NCBI GenBank assembly: GCA_900110975.1
Contig: FOFK01000007.1
Coordinates: 91,042-155,041, forward strand
Direction: 5' to 3'
Source: Lachnospiraceae bacterium RM5
GTDB taxonomy: Bacteria > Bacillota > Clostridia > Lachnospirales > Lachnospiraceae
Length of the DNA: 64,000 nt
The position numbers and the translations under genes are program-made. Every line of letters starts with the position of its first letter. The first letter of the stretch is position 1. Shown here in pieces: positions 48,035-57,447 of this stretch. The notes below the pieces were generated by a model, which made no database searches, was not told where the DNA came from, and saw only the letters and a program-made list of their open reading frames with translations.

Positions 48035-49072
48035 ATGATAAAAGTATTTACATTAGAACAAGCGGATCAATGGGATAATATAGTTTGGTCGTTTGAAAAT
48101 TATGATGTTTACTGGCTTAGTGGTTATGTGAAGGCATTTCAGATTCATGGAGACGGAGAACCACTGTTAATAACTTACGATAAAAATGGAACTCGTGGAA
48201 TCAATGTTGTAATGAAGCGTGACGTTGCAAAGGATGAACACTTAAAAGGATTAATTGAAGAGGGTCAATACTTTGATTTTGCAACACCATATGGTTATGG
48301 TGGATGGATCATCGAAGGTGAAGATTCTGAGGGACTCTTTGCTGCTTACAGTGCATGGCTTGAGAAAAATGGGATAATCTCAGAATTTGTCCGTTTCCAT
48401 CCGATGGTGAAGAATCATGAGAAATGTGAAGATTTTTACGAGGTTATTCAGCTTGGCGAAGTTGTCCACATGGATCTTGTTTCTCCAGAGGTCATTTGGA
48501 ATAACATTATAAGTAAGAACCGGAATATGATCCGTAAGGCTATTAAGAATGATATAAAAATCTACAATGGACGGTTTCCTGATATTTATGAGAGGTTTCG
48601 TGTAATTTATAATGGAACAATGGATAAGGATAATGCTGAAAAATACTACTATTTTGGAGAGCAGTTTTATGAATCTGTATTAAACGATCTTCCGCAGAAT
48701 GCACAGATATTCTGGGCAGAAAAAGATGGATCTGTTATAGCTGTAAGCATCATGATTGGTGCGAATGGCTATTTAAATTATCACCTATCCGGCAGTCTTC
48801 GTGAATTCAGCTCATTGGCACCGACGAATCTGTTATTATATCAGACTGCACTCTGGGGCTGTGCAAATGGTTATAGAACACTGTATCTCGGTGGTGGAGT
48901 AGGTTCGGGTGAGGATAGTTTATTCAAGTTCAAGAGAGGTTTTTTCAAAGGAAATCTGAATCATTTTTATATTGGAAAAAAGATATATGATGAAGAAATC
49001 TATTATAAGCTATTAAGTTTAAGGGATGGGGAAGTATTAAACGAGAGTTATTTTCCAATGTACAGGAGTTAA
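48035..49072 (+). CDS. FemAB/BioF2-like GNAT-fold acyl- or aminoacyltransferase
   Basis: A 345-residue protein resembling FemX/FemAB and the Acetyltransf_6 group, with a double GNAT fold. NYHLSGSLREF and APTNLLLYQTALWGCANGY resemble conserved C-terminal segments, and LGGGVGSGEDSLFKFKRGF is the family's terminal motif. Members transfer amino acids from aminoacyl-tRNA to peptidoglycan precursors, or act in polysaccharide clusters with unknown acceptors. Its location suggests modification of the cluster's amino sugar, which is inference. AGGAGGGTGAC precedes the ATG. Confidence 0.72.
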   Translation: MIKVFTLEQADQWDNIVWSFENYDVYWLSGYVKAFQIHGDGEPLLITYDKNGTRGINVVMKRDVAKDEHLKGLIEEGQYFDFATPYGYGGWIIEGEDSEGLFAAYSAWLEKNGIISEFVRFHPMVKNHEKCEDFYEVIQLGEVVHMDLVSPEVIWNNIISKNRNMIRKAIKNDIKIYNGRFPDIYERFRVIYNGTMDKDNAEKYYYFGEQFYESVLNDLPQNAQIFWAEKDGSVIAVSIMIGANGYLNYHLSGSLREFSSLAPTNLLLYQTALWGCANGYRTLYLGGGVGSGEDSLFKFKRGFFKGNLNHFYIGKKIYDEEIYYKLLSLRDGEVLNESYFPMYRS

Positions 49073-49076
49073 GAAG

Positions 49077-49700
49077 ATGTACAGAAAATACATAAAACGC
49101 TTTTTAGATATTGTTTTATCGGGAATAGCAATTTTAATACTCAGTCCAATTATGCTGATAACAGCATTTTTGGTAAGGGTAAAGTTGGGAAGACCTATAA
49201 TATTTACACAAGATCGTCCGGGGAAGAATGAAAAGATTTTCAGACTCTACAAGTTTCGTACTATGTCCGATGAAAGGGACGAAAAAGGAAAGCTTTTGCC
49301 TGATCAACAAAGACTCCTAAGATTTGGACGTATTCTTAGAAGTACTTCTTTAGATGAGCTTCCAGAACTTGTGAATATCTTCAAGGGAGATATGAGTATA
49401 GTGGGGCCAAGACCTTTATTGGTTCGATATCTTCCATATTATAAGCCTGAAGAAAAAATTCGACATTCGGTAAGACCTGGACTTACAGGACTAGCACAAG
49501 TTAACGGAAGAAATAATCTTGATTGGGATTCTCGTATTGGTCTTGATGTGGAATATGTTAAAAGGATTAGTCTTGCTGAGGATTTGAGAATAATTGTCGA
49601 AACTGTGCTAAAGGTAATAAAAAGGAGCGACATAGCTTCGGGGGATCAACTTGCAATTCGGGATTTGGATATTGAGAGAAAAAATCAGTTAGAGGATTGA
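49077..49700 (+). CDS. Initiating sugar-phosphate transferase (PglC-like)
   Basis: A 207-residue monotopic polyprenyl-phosphate sugar transferase. It has one N-terminal reentrant hydrophobic segment (about 9-31), KFRTM, the catalytic pair in STSLDELPEL, VGPRPLL and RPGLTGLAQVNGRN. It should move the amino-sugar phosphate from UDP to undecaprenyl phosphate to start each repeat unit. The short form, without extra membrane helices, is the PglC/WcfS type. It begins 4 nt after the FemAB-like gene. Confidence 0.93.
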   Translation: MYRKYIKRFLDIVLSGIAILILSPIMLITAFLVRVKLGRPIIFTQDRPGKNEKIFRLYKFRTMSDERDEKGKLLPDQQRLLRFGRILRSTSLDELPELVNIFKGDMSIVGPRPLLVRYLPYYKPEEKIRHSVRPGLTGLAQVNGRNNLDWDSRIGLDVEYVKRISLAEDLRIIVETVLKVIKRSDIASGDQLAIRDLDIERKNQLED

Positions 49701-49701
49701 A

Positions 49702-50154
49702 ATGGAAATAAGACAACTGAGCGAAAAAGATATTCGAAAGTATCGAAAAAGAGTATATGAGCTTCTTGAGATGTGTTTATGCTTAACATATACAAATGTC
49801 AGGTCTGAGGTAATAGACTCTAAAATTGACGGATTAATTCAATATATTAATGATGAAAAAGCTTACACGTTCGGTGCGATAGAAGAAAATGATATGATTG
49901 GCTTTTTGTGGGGATATCCAGTTTCGACTCCTTTTGATACGGTTTTTCATGTGGCATATATTGCTGTAAGTGAAAAAGGGAGAAGACAGGGTATTGGCAA
50001 CAAATTAATGATAGAGGCTGAAAAAAAAACTATGGAATTGAGAATTGATCATGTGGAATTAATTGTTGGGGCAAGTAATGAAGGCTCTATTAGCTTTTAT
50101 AGTCGAGAGGGATATGAACCAGACCGATTAATTATGAGAAAGCGAGTGACGTAG
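49702..50154 (+). CDS. GNAT-family N-acetyltransferase
   Basis: A 150-residue GNAT protein. VAYIAVSEKGRRQGIGNKLM is the acetyl-CoA-binding segment, with the R/Q-x-x-G-x-G/A pattern. One base follows the initiating transferase. Given the broken acetyltransferase remnant upstream, this protein may acetylate the 4-amino sugar; that link is inference. Confidence 0.85.
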   Translation: MEIRQLSEKDIRKYRKRVYELLEMCLCLTYTNVRSEVIDSKIDGLIQYINDEKAYTFGAIEENDMIGFLWGYPVSTPFDTVFHVAYIAVSEKGRRQGIGNKLMIEAEKKTMELRIDHVELIVGASNEGSISFYSREGYEPDRLIMRKRVT

Positions 50155-50158
50155 AAGC

Positions 50159-51367
50159 ATGGATATCGTAATAGTAGCGAATTTTTGTATGGATTTTTCA
50201 AAATCGGATAATGGGCGATTTAGTTATTTGGCTAATATGTTGGCAGAGGATGGTAATGATGTGGAAATTATTACAAGTGATTTCTATCATATTACCAAAA
50301 AGCCAAGGGATTATTATCCTAAAGAACTGGCCTATAAAGTTACATTTATTCATGAGCCAGGATATTCACGAAATGTTTGTTTAAAAAGATTCTTCAGTCA
50401 CAAGACATGGGCAAATAATTTGAGAGACTATTTATCAAAGCGAAAAAAGCCAGATGTCGTCTATTGCGCAGTGCCATCACTTGATGGCCCACTATATGTT
50501 GCTAAGTATTGTGAAACAAACAAAATAAGGTTTGTTGTAGATATTCAAGATCTATGGCCAGAAGCATTCCAAATGGTCTTTAATGTTCCAGTGCTAAGCA
50601 AATTTATATTTTGGCCATTAAAGAAAAAAGCGAATGTAATATATGAACGAGCAGATGCAATATGTGCTGTGTCAGATACTTATTGTAAGCGTGCTGCAAA
50701 GGTAAATAAGAAAGTCAAAGATACTACTACAGTATTCCTTGGGACAGAACTTGTAACATTTGATAGGTATGCTAAAGAGAATCCGATACTGGAGAAGAAA
50801 GAAGGAGAGATTTGGCTGGCTTACTGTGGAACTCTTGGAAGTAGCTATGATCTCACTTGTGTAATAGAGGCTTTGGCAATTTTAAAGGATGAAAATATTC
50901 GCTTCATCATCATGGGTGATGGTCCGATGATGGATGAGTTTAAAAAACATGCGGAAACTAAGAATGTGAAGACCAAGTTTGTAGGACGGCTTAAATATGA
51001 TGCTATGTGCAGTTTGTTGAAAGCGTGCGATATTACTGTGAATCCGATTGCACATATGGCTGCACAATCAATCATCAATAAACATGCTGATTATGTAGCA
51101 AGTGGACTACCGGTTGTTAGTACGCAGGAGAATGAGGAGTTCAGAAGACTGATTAGCGAATACCAAATGGGTTTCAACTGTCGGAATAATGATAGTTCAG
51201 ATCTTGCTGCAAAAATCAAAACACTTGTTAATGATGAAGAGTTGCGTAATAGGATGGGTAATAATGCACGTAGATGTGCTGAAGAGAGATTTGATCGAGA
51301 AAGTACTTATCGTCTTTTAGAACAAGAAGTCCTGAAAAAAACGGGGGGGGTACAGTGGACTAGTTAA
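50159..51367 (+). CDS. Glycosyltransferase family 4
   Basis: A 402-residue GT-B enzyme of the WbuB-like GT4 group. Its N-terminal half has VVDIQDLWPEAFQ and its C-terminal half AYCGTLGSSYDL, IMGDGPMMDEF and the donor-binding ASGLPVVSTQENEEFR. It would add a sugar to the lipid-linked repeat unit. The last codons run through an eight-G tract, giving the unusual ending KKTGGVQWTS; losing one G would read on into the next partial gene. Confidence 0.9.
   Translation: MDIVIVANFCMDFSKSDNGRFSYLANMLAEDGNDVEIITSDFYHITKKPRDYYPKELAYKVTFIHEPGYSRNVCLKRFFSHKTWANNLRDYLSKRKKPDVVYCAVPSLDGPLYVAKYCETNKIRFVVDIQDLWPEAFQMVFNVPVLSKFIFWPLKKKANVIYERADAICAVSDTYCKRAAKVNKKVKDTTTVFLGTELVTFDRYAKENPILEKKEGEIWLAYCGTLGSSYDLTCVIEALAILKDENIRFIIMGDGPMMDEFKKHAETKNVKTKFVGRLKYDAMCSLLKACDITVNPIAHMAAQSIINKHADYVASGLPVVSTQENEEFRRLISEYQMGFNCRNNDSSDLAAKIKTLVNDEELRNRMGNNARRCAEERFDRESTYRLLEQEVLKKTGGVQWTS
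51343..51350. repeat. Poly-G tract (8 G) at the 3' end of the GT4 gene
   Basis: A run of eight G preceded by seven A and a C, in otherwise A+T-rich DNA. Tract length sets whether the GT4 frame stops at 51365-51367 or continues into the downstream half-glycosyltransferase. Confidence 0.95.
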
Positions 51368-51368
51368 A

Positions 51369-51902
51369 TTGCCTGGAGAAATTTGGATCGGATATGCCGG
51401 AACCCTTGGAACAAGTTATGATTTACCTCTTGTATTCGAAGCTATAAAAGAAGTAAATGATCCAAATTTGCGATTTATCGTTATGGGAGATGGCCCACTT
51501 AAACATCAGTTTGAAGATATTTCAAAAGGTCTAAATGTTACTTTTACTGATAGACTACCTTATGAGCAAATGTGTGGTGTGTTGGTTTCGTGTGATATAG
51601 TGATGAATCCTATAATTGGGAAATCAGTAGCAAGTATTATTAATAAACATGCAGATTACGCAGCCTGTGGAAAGCCTGTGTTAAATACGCAAAAGAGCGA
51701 AGAATACCGAACATTAGTCAAAAACTATGAAATGGGTTTTAACTGTGATAATAAAGAGAGCGTGGTCTTAGGCATCGAATATATTATATCGAACGTGGTA
51801 GCAAGCAATCAAATGGGATTGAATGCACGCAGATGTGCTAAAGAGAGATTTGATCGAAGATTTACATATAAAGAATTAATACATATAATTTATAGGAGAT
51901 AA
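51369..51902 (+). pseudogene. C-terminal half of a GT4 glycosyltransferase
   Basis: This reading frame holds only the donor-binding half of a GT4 enzyme (GEIWIGYAGTLGTSYDLP, VMGDGPLKHQFE, ACGKPVLNTQKSEEYR, ARRCAKERFDRRFTYKEL). It is clearly paralogous to the C-terminal half of the gene just upstream, with matching INKHADY and EMGFNC stretches, but lacks the acceptor domain. The nominal TTG 51369 has no Shine-Dalgarno site, and coding-like sequence continues upstream (GLVKLPGEIW) to the poly-G tract. It may be a decayed gene or a phase-variable extension. Confidence 0.8.
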
Positions 51903-51905
51903 AAA

Positions 51906-53090
51906 GTGAGATCAATAATATTAAACTTCCTAAGAGTTCATCCAAGGATTCTCAATTTATTCTGGAGAATTGCTCATATCCTATTTATGTTAATTGGTTT
52001 ATTTGTGCCTCTGAAAGCAAATACTATGCTCATTACAGCATTTGCAGGCAGAAAGTACGATGATAGTCCTAAAGCATTGTATGAAGAAGTAATTAAAAGA
52101 AATGAATTTAGAGGGTGGGATATTATATGGGCATTTGTAGATCCTGATCAATTTGAAATTCCTGTTGGAAGGAAGATTAGAATAGACACGTGGTCATTCT
52201 TTATGGCACTTCTATATAGCAGAGTTTGGATTAGTAACTCGGGTATGGATCGTAATATTTGCATTAATCGTAAAGGAACTATAAAGATTGAGACATGGCA
52301 TGGAACACCTTTAAAGAAAATTGGTATTGATCAGAATAGTGGTGTGCTTGGTAATTTTAAACCTAATAAAAAGATTGACACCACAACAATCAGATGTTCA
52401 CAAAGCGAATTTGACAGAGATATATTTGTAAGAGTTTTTAATGCAGATAAAAATTGTATTTTACTTTCGGACTTGCCGAGGAATGATGAACTTTTGTGCT
52501 TTAAAGATGAAGATATCATAAAGATTAAAAAGAATTTAAAAATAGACAATAATAAAAAAGTGCTCTTATATATGCCGACTTATAGAGAGTATCTCGTTAA
52601 CAAAAATAACCAAACATTTATTGCTCCACCCATTAATCTTGAAAAATGGAAAGATGAATTGGGAAATAATTATGTGCTTCTTTTTAGGGCTCATTATGCT
52701 GTTAATGCTGCGTTGAACCTCGTTGAAACCGAATTTGTGAGGGATGTGTCTGATTATCCATACATTAATGAATTATATGCTGTATCGGATATCTTGATAT
52801 CAGATTATTCAAGCGCATACTTTGACTTTTCAATTTTAGACAAGCCAATGCTTTGTTTTGCATATGATAAGGAAGAGTACGAAGAAAGACGCGGATTATA
52901 TCTTGATCTTGAAGAGAATTTGCCTTGTGCTATTTCAAAAGTTGAAACTGATATAATTAGAGAGATTAATACAATGGATTATAAGAAATCGTGTGAAAAA
53001 TCACGAGAATTTCACAGAAAATTTGCACCGTATGCCGGAAATGCAAGTAAGGCTGTTGTAGATGAATTGATTGAAAGGTTAAGAAAGTAA
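51906..53090 (+). CDS. CDP-glycerol glycerophosphotransferase-like protein (TagB/TagF family), first copy
   Basis: A 394-residue protein of the glycerophosphotransferase family. ETWHGTPLKKIG carries the His of the HGTPxK motif, LLFRAHYAV the second His, and ISDYSSAYFDFSILDKP the CDP-glycerol phosphate-binding Ser pair. A hydrophobic N-terminal segment (about 15-35) probably docks it on the membrane. It would transfer glycerol phosphate to the polymer or to the repeat unit. It starts with GTG at 51906 after AGGAGAT. Confidence 0.87.
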   Translation: MRSIILNFLRVHPRILNLFWRIAHILFMLIGLFVPLKANTMLITAFAGRKYDDSPKALYEEVIKRNEFRGWDIIWAFVDPDQFEIPVGRKIRIDTWSFFMALLYSRVWISNSGMDRNICINRKGTIKIETWHGTPLKKIGIDQNSGVLGNFKPNKKIDTTTIRCSQSEFDRDIFVRVFNADKNCILLSDLPRNDELLCFKDEDIIKIKKNLKIDNNKKVLLYMPTYREYLVNKNNQTFIAPPINLEKWKDELGNNYVLLFRAHYAVNAALNLVETEFVRDVSDYPYINELYAVSDILISDYSSAYFDFSILDKPMLCFAYDKEEYEERRGLYLDLEENLPCAISKVETDIIREINTMDYKKSCEKSREFHRKFAPYAGNASKAVVDELIERLRK

Positions 53091-53897
53091 ATGCATTTTC
53101 ATACTATTTATATTGGAGTGAATTATAAAACTCCACAAAAAACGATCGAATGGGCAAGATCTATAAAAAAAACAAATCCTAATTCATTGGTGGTAGTGGT
53201 TGATAATTCTAGCAACGATGCTTTTGATTTAGAAAAAGAGATAGAAGGTATAGCATTGTATATTGATTCAGGTGGGAACTTAGGTTATTTTAATGGAGCT
53301 GCATTTGGTTTGCATAAAATTGAACAGATATATACTTTTGAATGGATAGTGGTATCGAATGTTGATCTTATACTTAAAACTGAAAATATTGATCAAATAT
53401 TAGACAGATTTAGTGACGCATCCATTGTCGCCCCAGGAATAATATCCTATGATACAGGATTTGATAAAAATCCATACAGACTAAGTAGACCATCAAAAAG
53501 GAGTATAAAAATAAAGAAAATTGCCTTTAGTAATATTGTTTTTTATAATATATATGGTTTTTTATCAAGACTTAGAAATGAGGCAATTAAGAAAAAACAT
53601 AAAGAGACAAAAAAATGCGAAGAAGGAACAAAAATTTATTTGCCATATGGAGCAGTCATATTCTTTTCTAATAAATATTTTGAATCGGGATGTAAAATAG
53701 ATTTTCCCCTTTTCTTATTTGGAGAGGAATTATTTGTTGCTGAACAAGCAAATAAAAAAAATCAGAATATAATCTATGTTCCATCAATTGAATTTGAAAA
53801 TTATGAGCATGCATCGACTTCTAATTTAAGTTCAAATAGTGTAAATAAAAGAAACTATAAAGCTATGAAATTCATTTTAGAGGAATTTTATAATTGA
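53091..53897 (+). CDS. Glycosyltransferase family 2-like protein
   Basis: A 268-residue GT-A fold protein. VVDNSSNDAF, GGNLGYFNGAAFGL (as in rhamnosyltransferase-like GT2 enzymes) and SNVDLIL (DxD-like position) are visible. It begins right after the previous stop with no spacer. Substrate unknown; a rhamnosyl or galactofuranosyl transferase is possible. Confidence 0.8.
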   Translation: MHFHTIYIGVNYKTPQKTIEWARSIKKTNPNSLVVVVDNSSNDAFDLEKEIEGIALYIDSGGNLGYFNGAAFGLHKIEQIYTFEWIVVSNVDLILKTENIDQILDRFSDASIVAPGIISYDTGFDKNPYRLSRPSKRSIKIKKIAFSNIVFYNIYGFLSRLRNEAIKKKHKETKKCEEGTKIYLPYGAVIFFSNKYFESGCKIDFPLFLFGEELFVAEQANKKNQNIIYVPSIEFENYEHASTSNLSSNSVNKRNYKAMKFILEEFYN

Positions 53898-53913
53898 TTT
53901 GGCAGGTGACAAA

Positions 53914-54882
53914 ATGAGTCCATCCGTGACAGTAGTAATGGCAACATTTAATGGAGAGAGATATCTTAGAGAACAGATTGATAGTCTTATAACTCAAACT
54001 GTTTCACCCAAAAAAATAATTGTAATAGATGACCATTCTTCCGATCAAACGGTTTCGCTATTACATGAATTGCTTGACAATTGTCCTATTCCTAATATGA
54101 TAATTGAACATGAAATGAATAAAGGGGTCTCGAAGAGTTTTCAGGATGGTATTGAGCTATCATCGACGGATTATATTATGATTTGTGATCAGGATGATGT
54201 TTGGGATAGTCGTAAAATTGAATTATGCCTGAAAGTCATGTCTTCAGAGGATGCTATGGTTGTTTGCAATGCAGAAATTGTTGATAATAACTTAAAATCT
54301 AAAGAAATGACAATGTTTGAATATATTCGATTGCCAATTAGATTTTCCGGTGACATGATTAGGCTCTCTCCAGAAAAGATGCTGAGGATGTCTTTGAAAA
54401 GAAATTATGTTACCGGAATGTGTATGATGATAAGGGCTGATTTGGCAAAGAAAGCGATGCCTGCTCCTTCTTCTATGACATATGATACTTGGATTAGTTG
54501 GGTTGTCTCAAGTTATGGTTCAGTTGTTTTTTTGAATAAAACTTTGGTTCTTTATAGACAACATAACAATAATGTTATTGGAACACAAAAGTCAAAGGAA
54601 GAATTGAGCAATTACTATCAACATAGGCATAAAGACAAAATAAATCAATATCGAAAGTATATGTCATTAGTTGAAGAAAGAAATTCTGTGTCTCTAATTG
54701 AGAAGGATGCTTTGCAAGCAGCAAAATTTTATAAACAAAGATTAGACATGGACAGCTATTCTGTCTTTAAAGGTGTTAAAGTCATTTTTGTGAATTTGAT
54801 AAAAGGTAATTACAGAAAATTTACTCCATCAGGTATAAAGGAAGTGTTAAAAGATTTTGCCGGTCTATTTTATTCAAAATAG
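53914..54882 (+). CDS. Glycosyltransferase family 2
   Basis: A 322-residue GT2 enzyme: TVVMATFNGERYLREQIDSL, IDDHSSDQT, CDQDDVWD (metal-binding) and TYDTWISWVV are typical of the rhamnosyltransferase group. The start 53914 (MSPSVTVVM) has AGGTGA just upstream; TTG 53899 is in frame but lacks such a site. Confidence 0.87.
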   Translation: MSPSVTVVMATFNGERYLREQIDSLITQTVSPKKIIVIDDHSSDQTVSLLHELLDNCPIPNMIIEHEMNKGVSKSFQDGIELSSTDYIMICDQDDVWDSRKIELCLKVMSSEDAMVVCNAEIVDNNLKSKEMTMFEYIRLPIRFSGDMIRLSPEKMLRMSLKRNYVTGMCMMIRADLAKKAMPAPSSMTYDTWISWVVSSYGSVVFLNKTLVLYRQHNNNVIGTQKSKEELSNYYQHRHKDKINQYRKYMSLVEERNSVSLIEKDALQAAKFYKQRLDMDSYSVFKGVKVIFVNLIKGNYRKFTPSGIKEVLKDFAGLFYSK

Positions 54883-54924
54883 TATCGAATTTTAACATTT
54901 GCATAATAATTGAGGAAGATATTA

Positions 54925-56205
54925 ATGCGTGTAGACAAATGTACGACAATAGATTTTATGATTGATATTTTATTGATCTTAGCTATGTTTGAAAAAATAC
55001 AATATTCAGTGTTTAAACTATTTGATTTATTGGCTATCGTATTTGTCATGGTAGTTGGATTAATATTATTAAGGGATAAAGTCCTGATACGAGATAACAA
55101 TATAAAAATCTTTACACTTGCAAAATTGGCACTTTTGTTTTTATATGTATTGCAAGGTTCAATAGTGCTGATTGATGGAAGTGCTGATATATTTGATCAA
55201 TATTATAAAGGAATTCTAACAAGTGGGATAATGAATACATTTGTTGTGTTCTGCACTACTATCTACTTATCTGTTTACTATAAAACAGGAATAGAACAGT
55301 TGCTTATTAAATTTGCAAAGATAGGTGGAATTAATATTATATACAATGTGATTCAATATTTTAATAGAAATATAGATGACACAATATTTATTAGAATTCT
55401 ACATAGTTCAGTTTCAAGATATGGAACAGATGCATACGGAGCTGGGGTAGGAAGGCTTACAGGGCTCTTTACGGATTCAAATAATAATGCTGCTTTTTTG
55501 TTAATATATTTTATTGTTATATATATTCTTATAAAAGATAGTATAGGAAAAAAACGTTTCTTCTTGAACTGTCTACTGGTATTAAGCGGGTTGGAACTAA
55601 TATTGACGTATTCTCGTACGGGGTGGCTTGGGCTGGCTTTTTGTATCGTGTTCATTATGTTTAAAGAAGGCCTTTTTAAAAACATAAAGCTAGTTCTTCT
55701 TATAATTGTTGGATTTGCCTTAGGGATATATGCATATCAAAATAGTTTTGTTTTTAATCAGGTAATGACAGCGAGATTATCAGGGTTAAATGGTGAAAAT
55801 AGTCACTTGGAAGCTGCCAGGAATGTATTGGGTATCATCCAACAATCACCAATTTATTTGCTTATAGGTGTTGGTGTTAATTGTTTATCTGTACATTATG
55901 AAGCATTATATGGACGTGTTGGAATGAAGGCACATAGCTTATATTTGCAAGTATTGTGCGAGGAAGGAATTGTTGGATTGATCCTTACACTGATATTTTG
56001 GGGGATGTTATTTTATATGACATACAAGGTGGCTATGTGCGAGAAGAAGTTATATGGATTACCAATAATAGTTGCAACGTTTCTGGTAATGAATTTAACT
56101 TATGATTCTGCTTTTCAACCTATATATTTTTGGATACTTACTTTGGCAATTATTGCATATAGAGAAAAGGTTCTTGATGTGAAAACAAATCTATTGGTAA
56201 ATTAG
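54925..56205 (+). CDS. O-antigen ligase/polymerase-like membrane protein (Wzy)
   Basis: A 426-residue polytopic protein of about 11-12 membrane segments. GRLTGLFTDSNNNAAFLLI, LTYSRTGWLGL and the loop with ENSHLEAARNVLG before a late GVGVNCLS segment are characteristic of the Wzy_C/O-antigen ligase superfamily. It would polymerise repeat units outside the membrane. The start 54925 has GAGGAAG upstream; an in-frame TTG at 54910 overlaps that site. Confidence 0.85.
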   Translation: MRVDKCTTIDFMIDILLILAMFEKIQYSVFKLFDLLAIVFVMVVGLILLRDKVLIRDNNIKIFTLAKLALLFLYVLQGSIVLIDGSADIFDQYYKGILTSGIMNTFVVFCTTIYLSVYYKTGIEQLLIKFAKIGGINIIYNVIQYFNRNIDDTIFIRILHSSVSRYGTDAYGAGVGRLTGLFTDSNNNAAFLLIYFIVIYILIKDSIGKKRFFLNCLLVLSGLELILTYSRTGWLGLAFCIVFIMFKEGLFKNIKLVLLIIVGFALGIYAYQNSFVFNQVMTARLSGLNGENSHLEAARNVLGIIQQSPIYLLIGVGVNCLSVHYEALYGRVGMKAHSLYLQVLCEEGIVGLILTLIFWGMLFYMTYKVAMCEKKLYGLPIIVATFLVMNLTYDSAFQPIYFWILTLAIIAYREKVLDVKTNLLVN

Positions 56206-56225
56206 TAGAATGTGGAGGAGATTTT

Positions 56226-57443
56226 GTGAATCCGAGTATTATACTAAAACGATGGAAATCAAATATTGTTACATATAAGAAAAATCGAAATAATGAACGG
56301 GACTATTCTATATGGATTTTTGGTGAATGGTTTGGAAAAAAGTGCTCAGATAACAGTCTTGCTTTTGCAAATTATGTTGCTGAGAATAGCTCTGACGATT
56401 TGAAGCTATTTTGGTTATGTGATGATGGAACTGACACTTCAGAATTACATCAAAAAGTGACGGTAATAGATCGTTTGTCATCAGAAAGTATAGAATTACA
56501 AAAAAAAGCTGGTGTTGCTGTGATGAATCAGGGATTTGATGACTTTTCAAATATAGGAGATAATTATCTTGGTAATGCCATTACAGTTAATCTCTGGCAT
56601 GGTGTAATGTGGAAAAAAATTGGATTTGATTCATACACGGATAATGTTTTATCAAAAATATATATTACATCAGTAAAAGAGAGTAAATCATGTAAAATAT
56701 TTTGTTCTCCTTCTTCAATTTATACTCATTTTTTTGCCAATGCCTTTAGAGTGGAAAAAAAATGTGCAATTAACGCTGGGTTGCCTAGAAATAGTATTTT
56801 TTTTAATGAGAATGAGTTGGAGCAGGCAAGAAAAATAGTGTTAAAAAAAATATCTGAGTTTAGTAAAATAGTAAATGAAGATACAAAAATTATTACTTAT
56901 ATGCCGACATTTAGAGATAAAAATATGTCGACATTTTCCTTTAAGGAGTATAAAAATATTGAATTAGATGATTTTTTAGAAAAGAATAATTGTATTATTG
57001 TTCAGAAGGCTCATCAAGTTAATGTTAAGAGAGGAAAAGGATTTGGTACAAATGCTTTTGAACGAATTATTAATCTTGATGATGTTCACCCTCAAAAGCT
57101 TCTTGCAGCAACAAATGTTCTGATTACAGATTACTCTAGCTGTTTTTTTGATTATTTATTGTTAGATAGACCAATAATTCAGTTTTTATATGATTATGAG
57201 TATTATTCTAAAAAAGATCGAGGATTATATTATGATTCAGCAGATGTAGATTGTGGGAAAATGATATTTAGCGAAGCAGAACTTTTTAATGGTATTAAAG
57301 AAGCAGTATATTATCCAAAAAAGTATTCTAAAAAACGAAAATTGGTAAGAAATAAATTTATGGAGTACGAGACGAAGGATAGTAATAAAACTATATACAA
57401 TCATATTATTAAAGAAATTAGTTTGGTAAAAGAAGAGGTTTAA
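56226..57443 (+). CDS. CDP-glycerol glycerophosphotransferase-like protein, second copy
   Basis: A 405-residue relative of the gene at 51906, clearly diverged. NLWHGVMWKKIGF replaces the HGTPxK motif with HGVMWK, keeping His and Lys; IVQKAHQVN has the second His; ITDYSSCFFDYLLLDRP the Ser pair. A C-terminal GLYYDSADVDCG segment follows. The altered motif suggests another acceptor than the first copy. It starts with GTG at 56226 after GGAGGAG. Confidence 0.85.
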   Translation: MNPSIILKRWKSNIVTYKKNRNNERDYSIWIFGEWFGKKCSDNSLAFANYVAENSSDDLKLFWLCDDGTDTSELHQKVTVIDRLSSESIELQKKAGVAVMNQGFDDFSNIGDNYLGNAITVNLWHGVMWKKIGFDSYTDNVLSKIYITSVKESKSCKIFCSPSSIYTHFFANAFRVEKKCAINAGLPRNSIFFNENELEQARKIVLKKISEFSKIVNEDTKIITYMPTFRDKNMSTFSFKEYKNIELDDFLEKNNCIIVQKAHQVNVKRGKGFGTNAFERIINLDDVHPQKLLAATNVLITDYSSCFFDYLLLDRPIIQFLYDYEYYSKKDRGLYYDSADVDCGKMIFSEAELFNGIKEAVYYPKKYSKKRKLVRNKFMEYETKDSNKTIYNHIIKEISLVKEEV

Positions 57444-57447
57444 TAGA

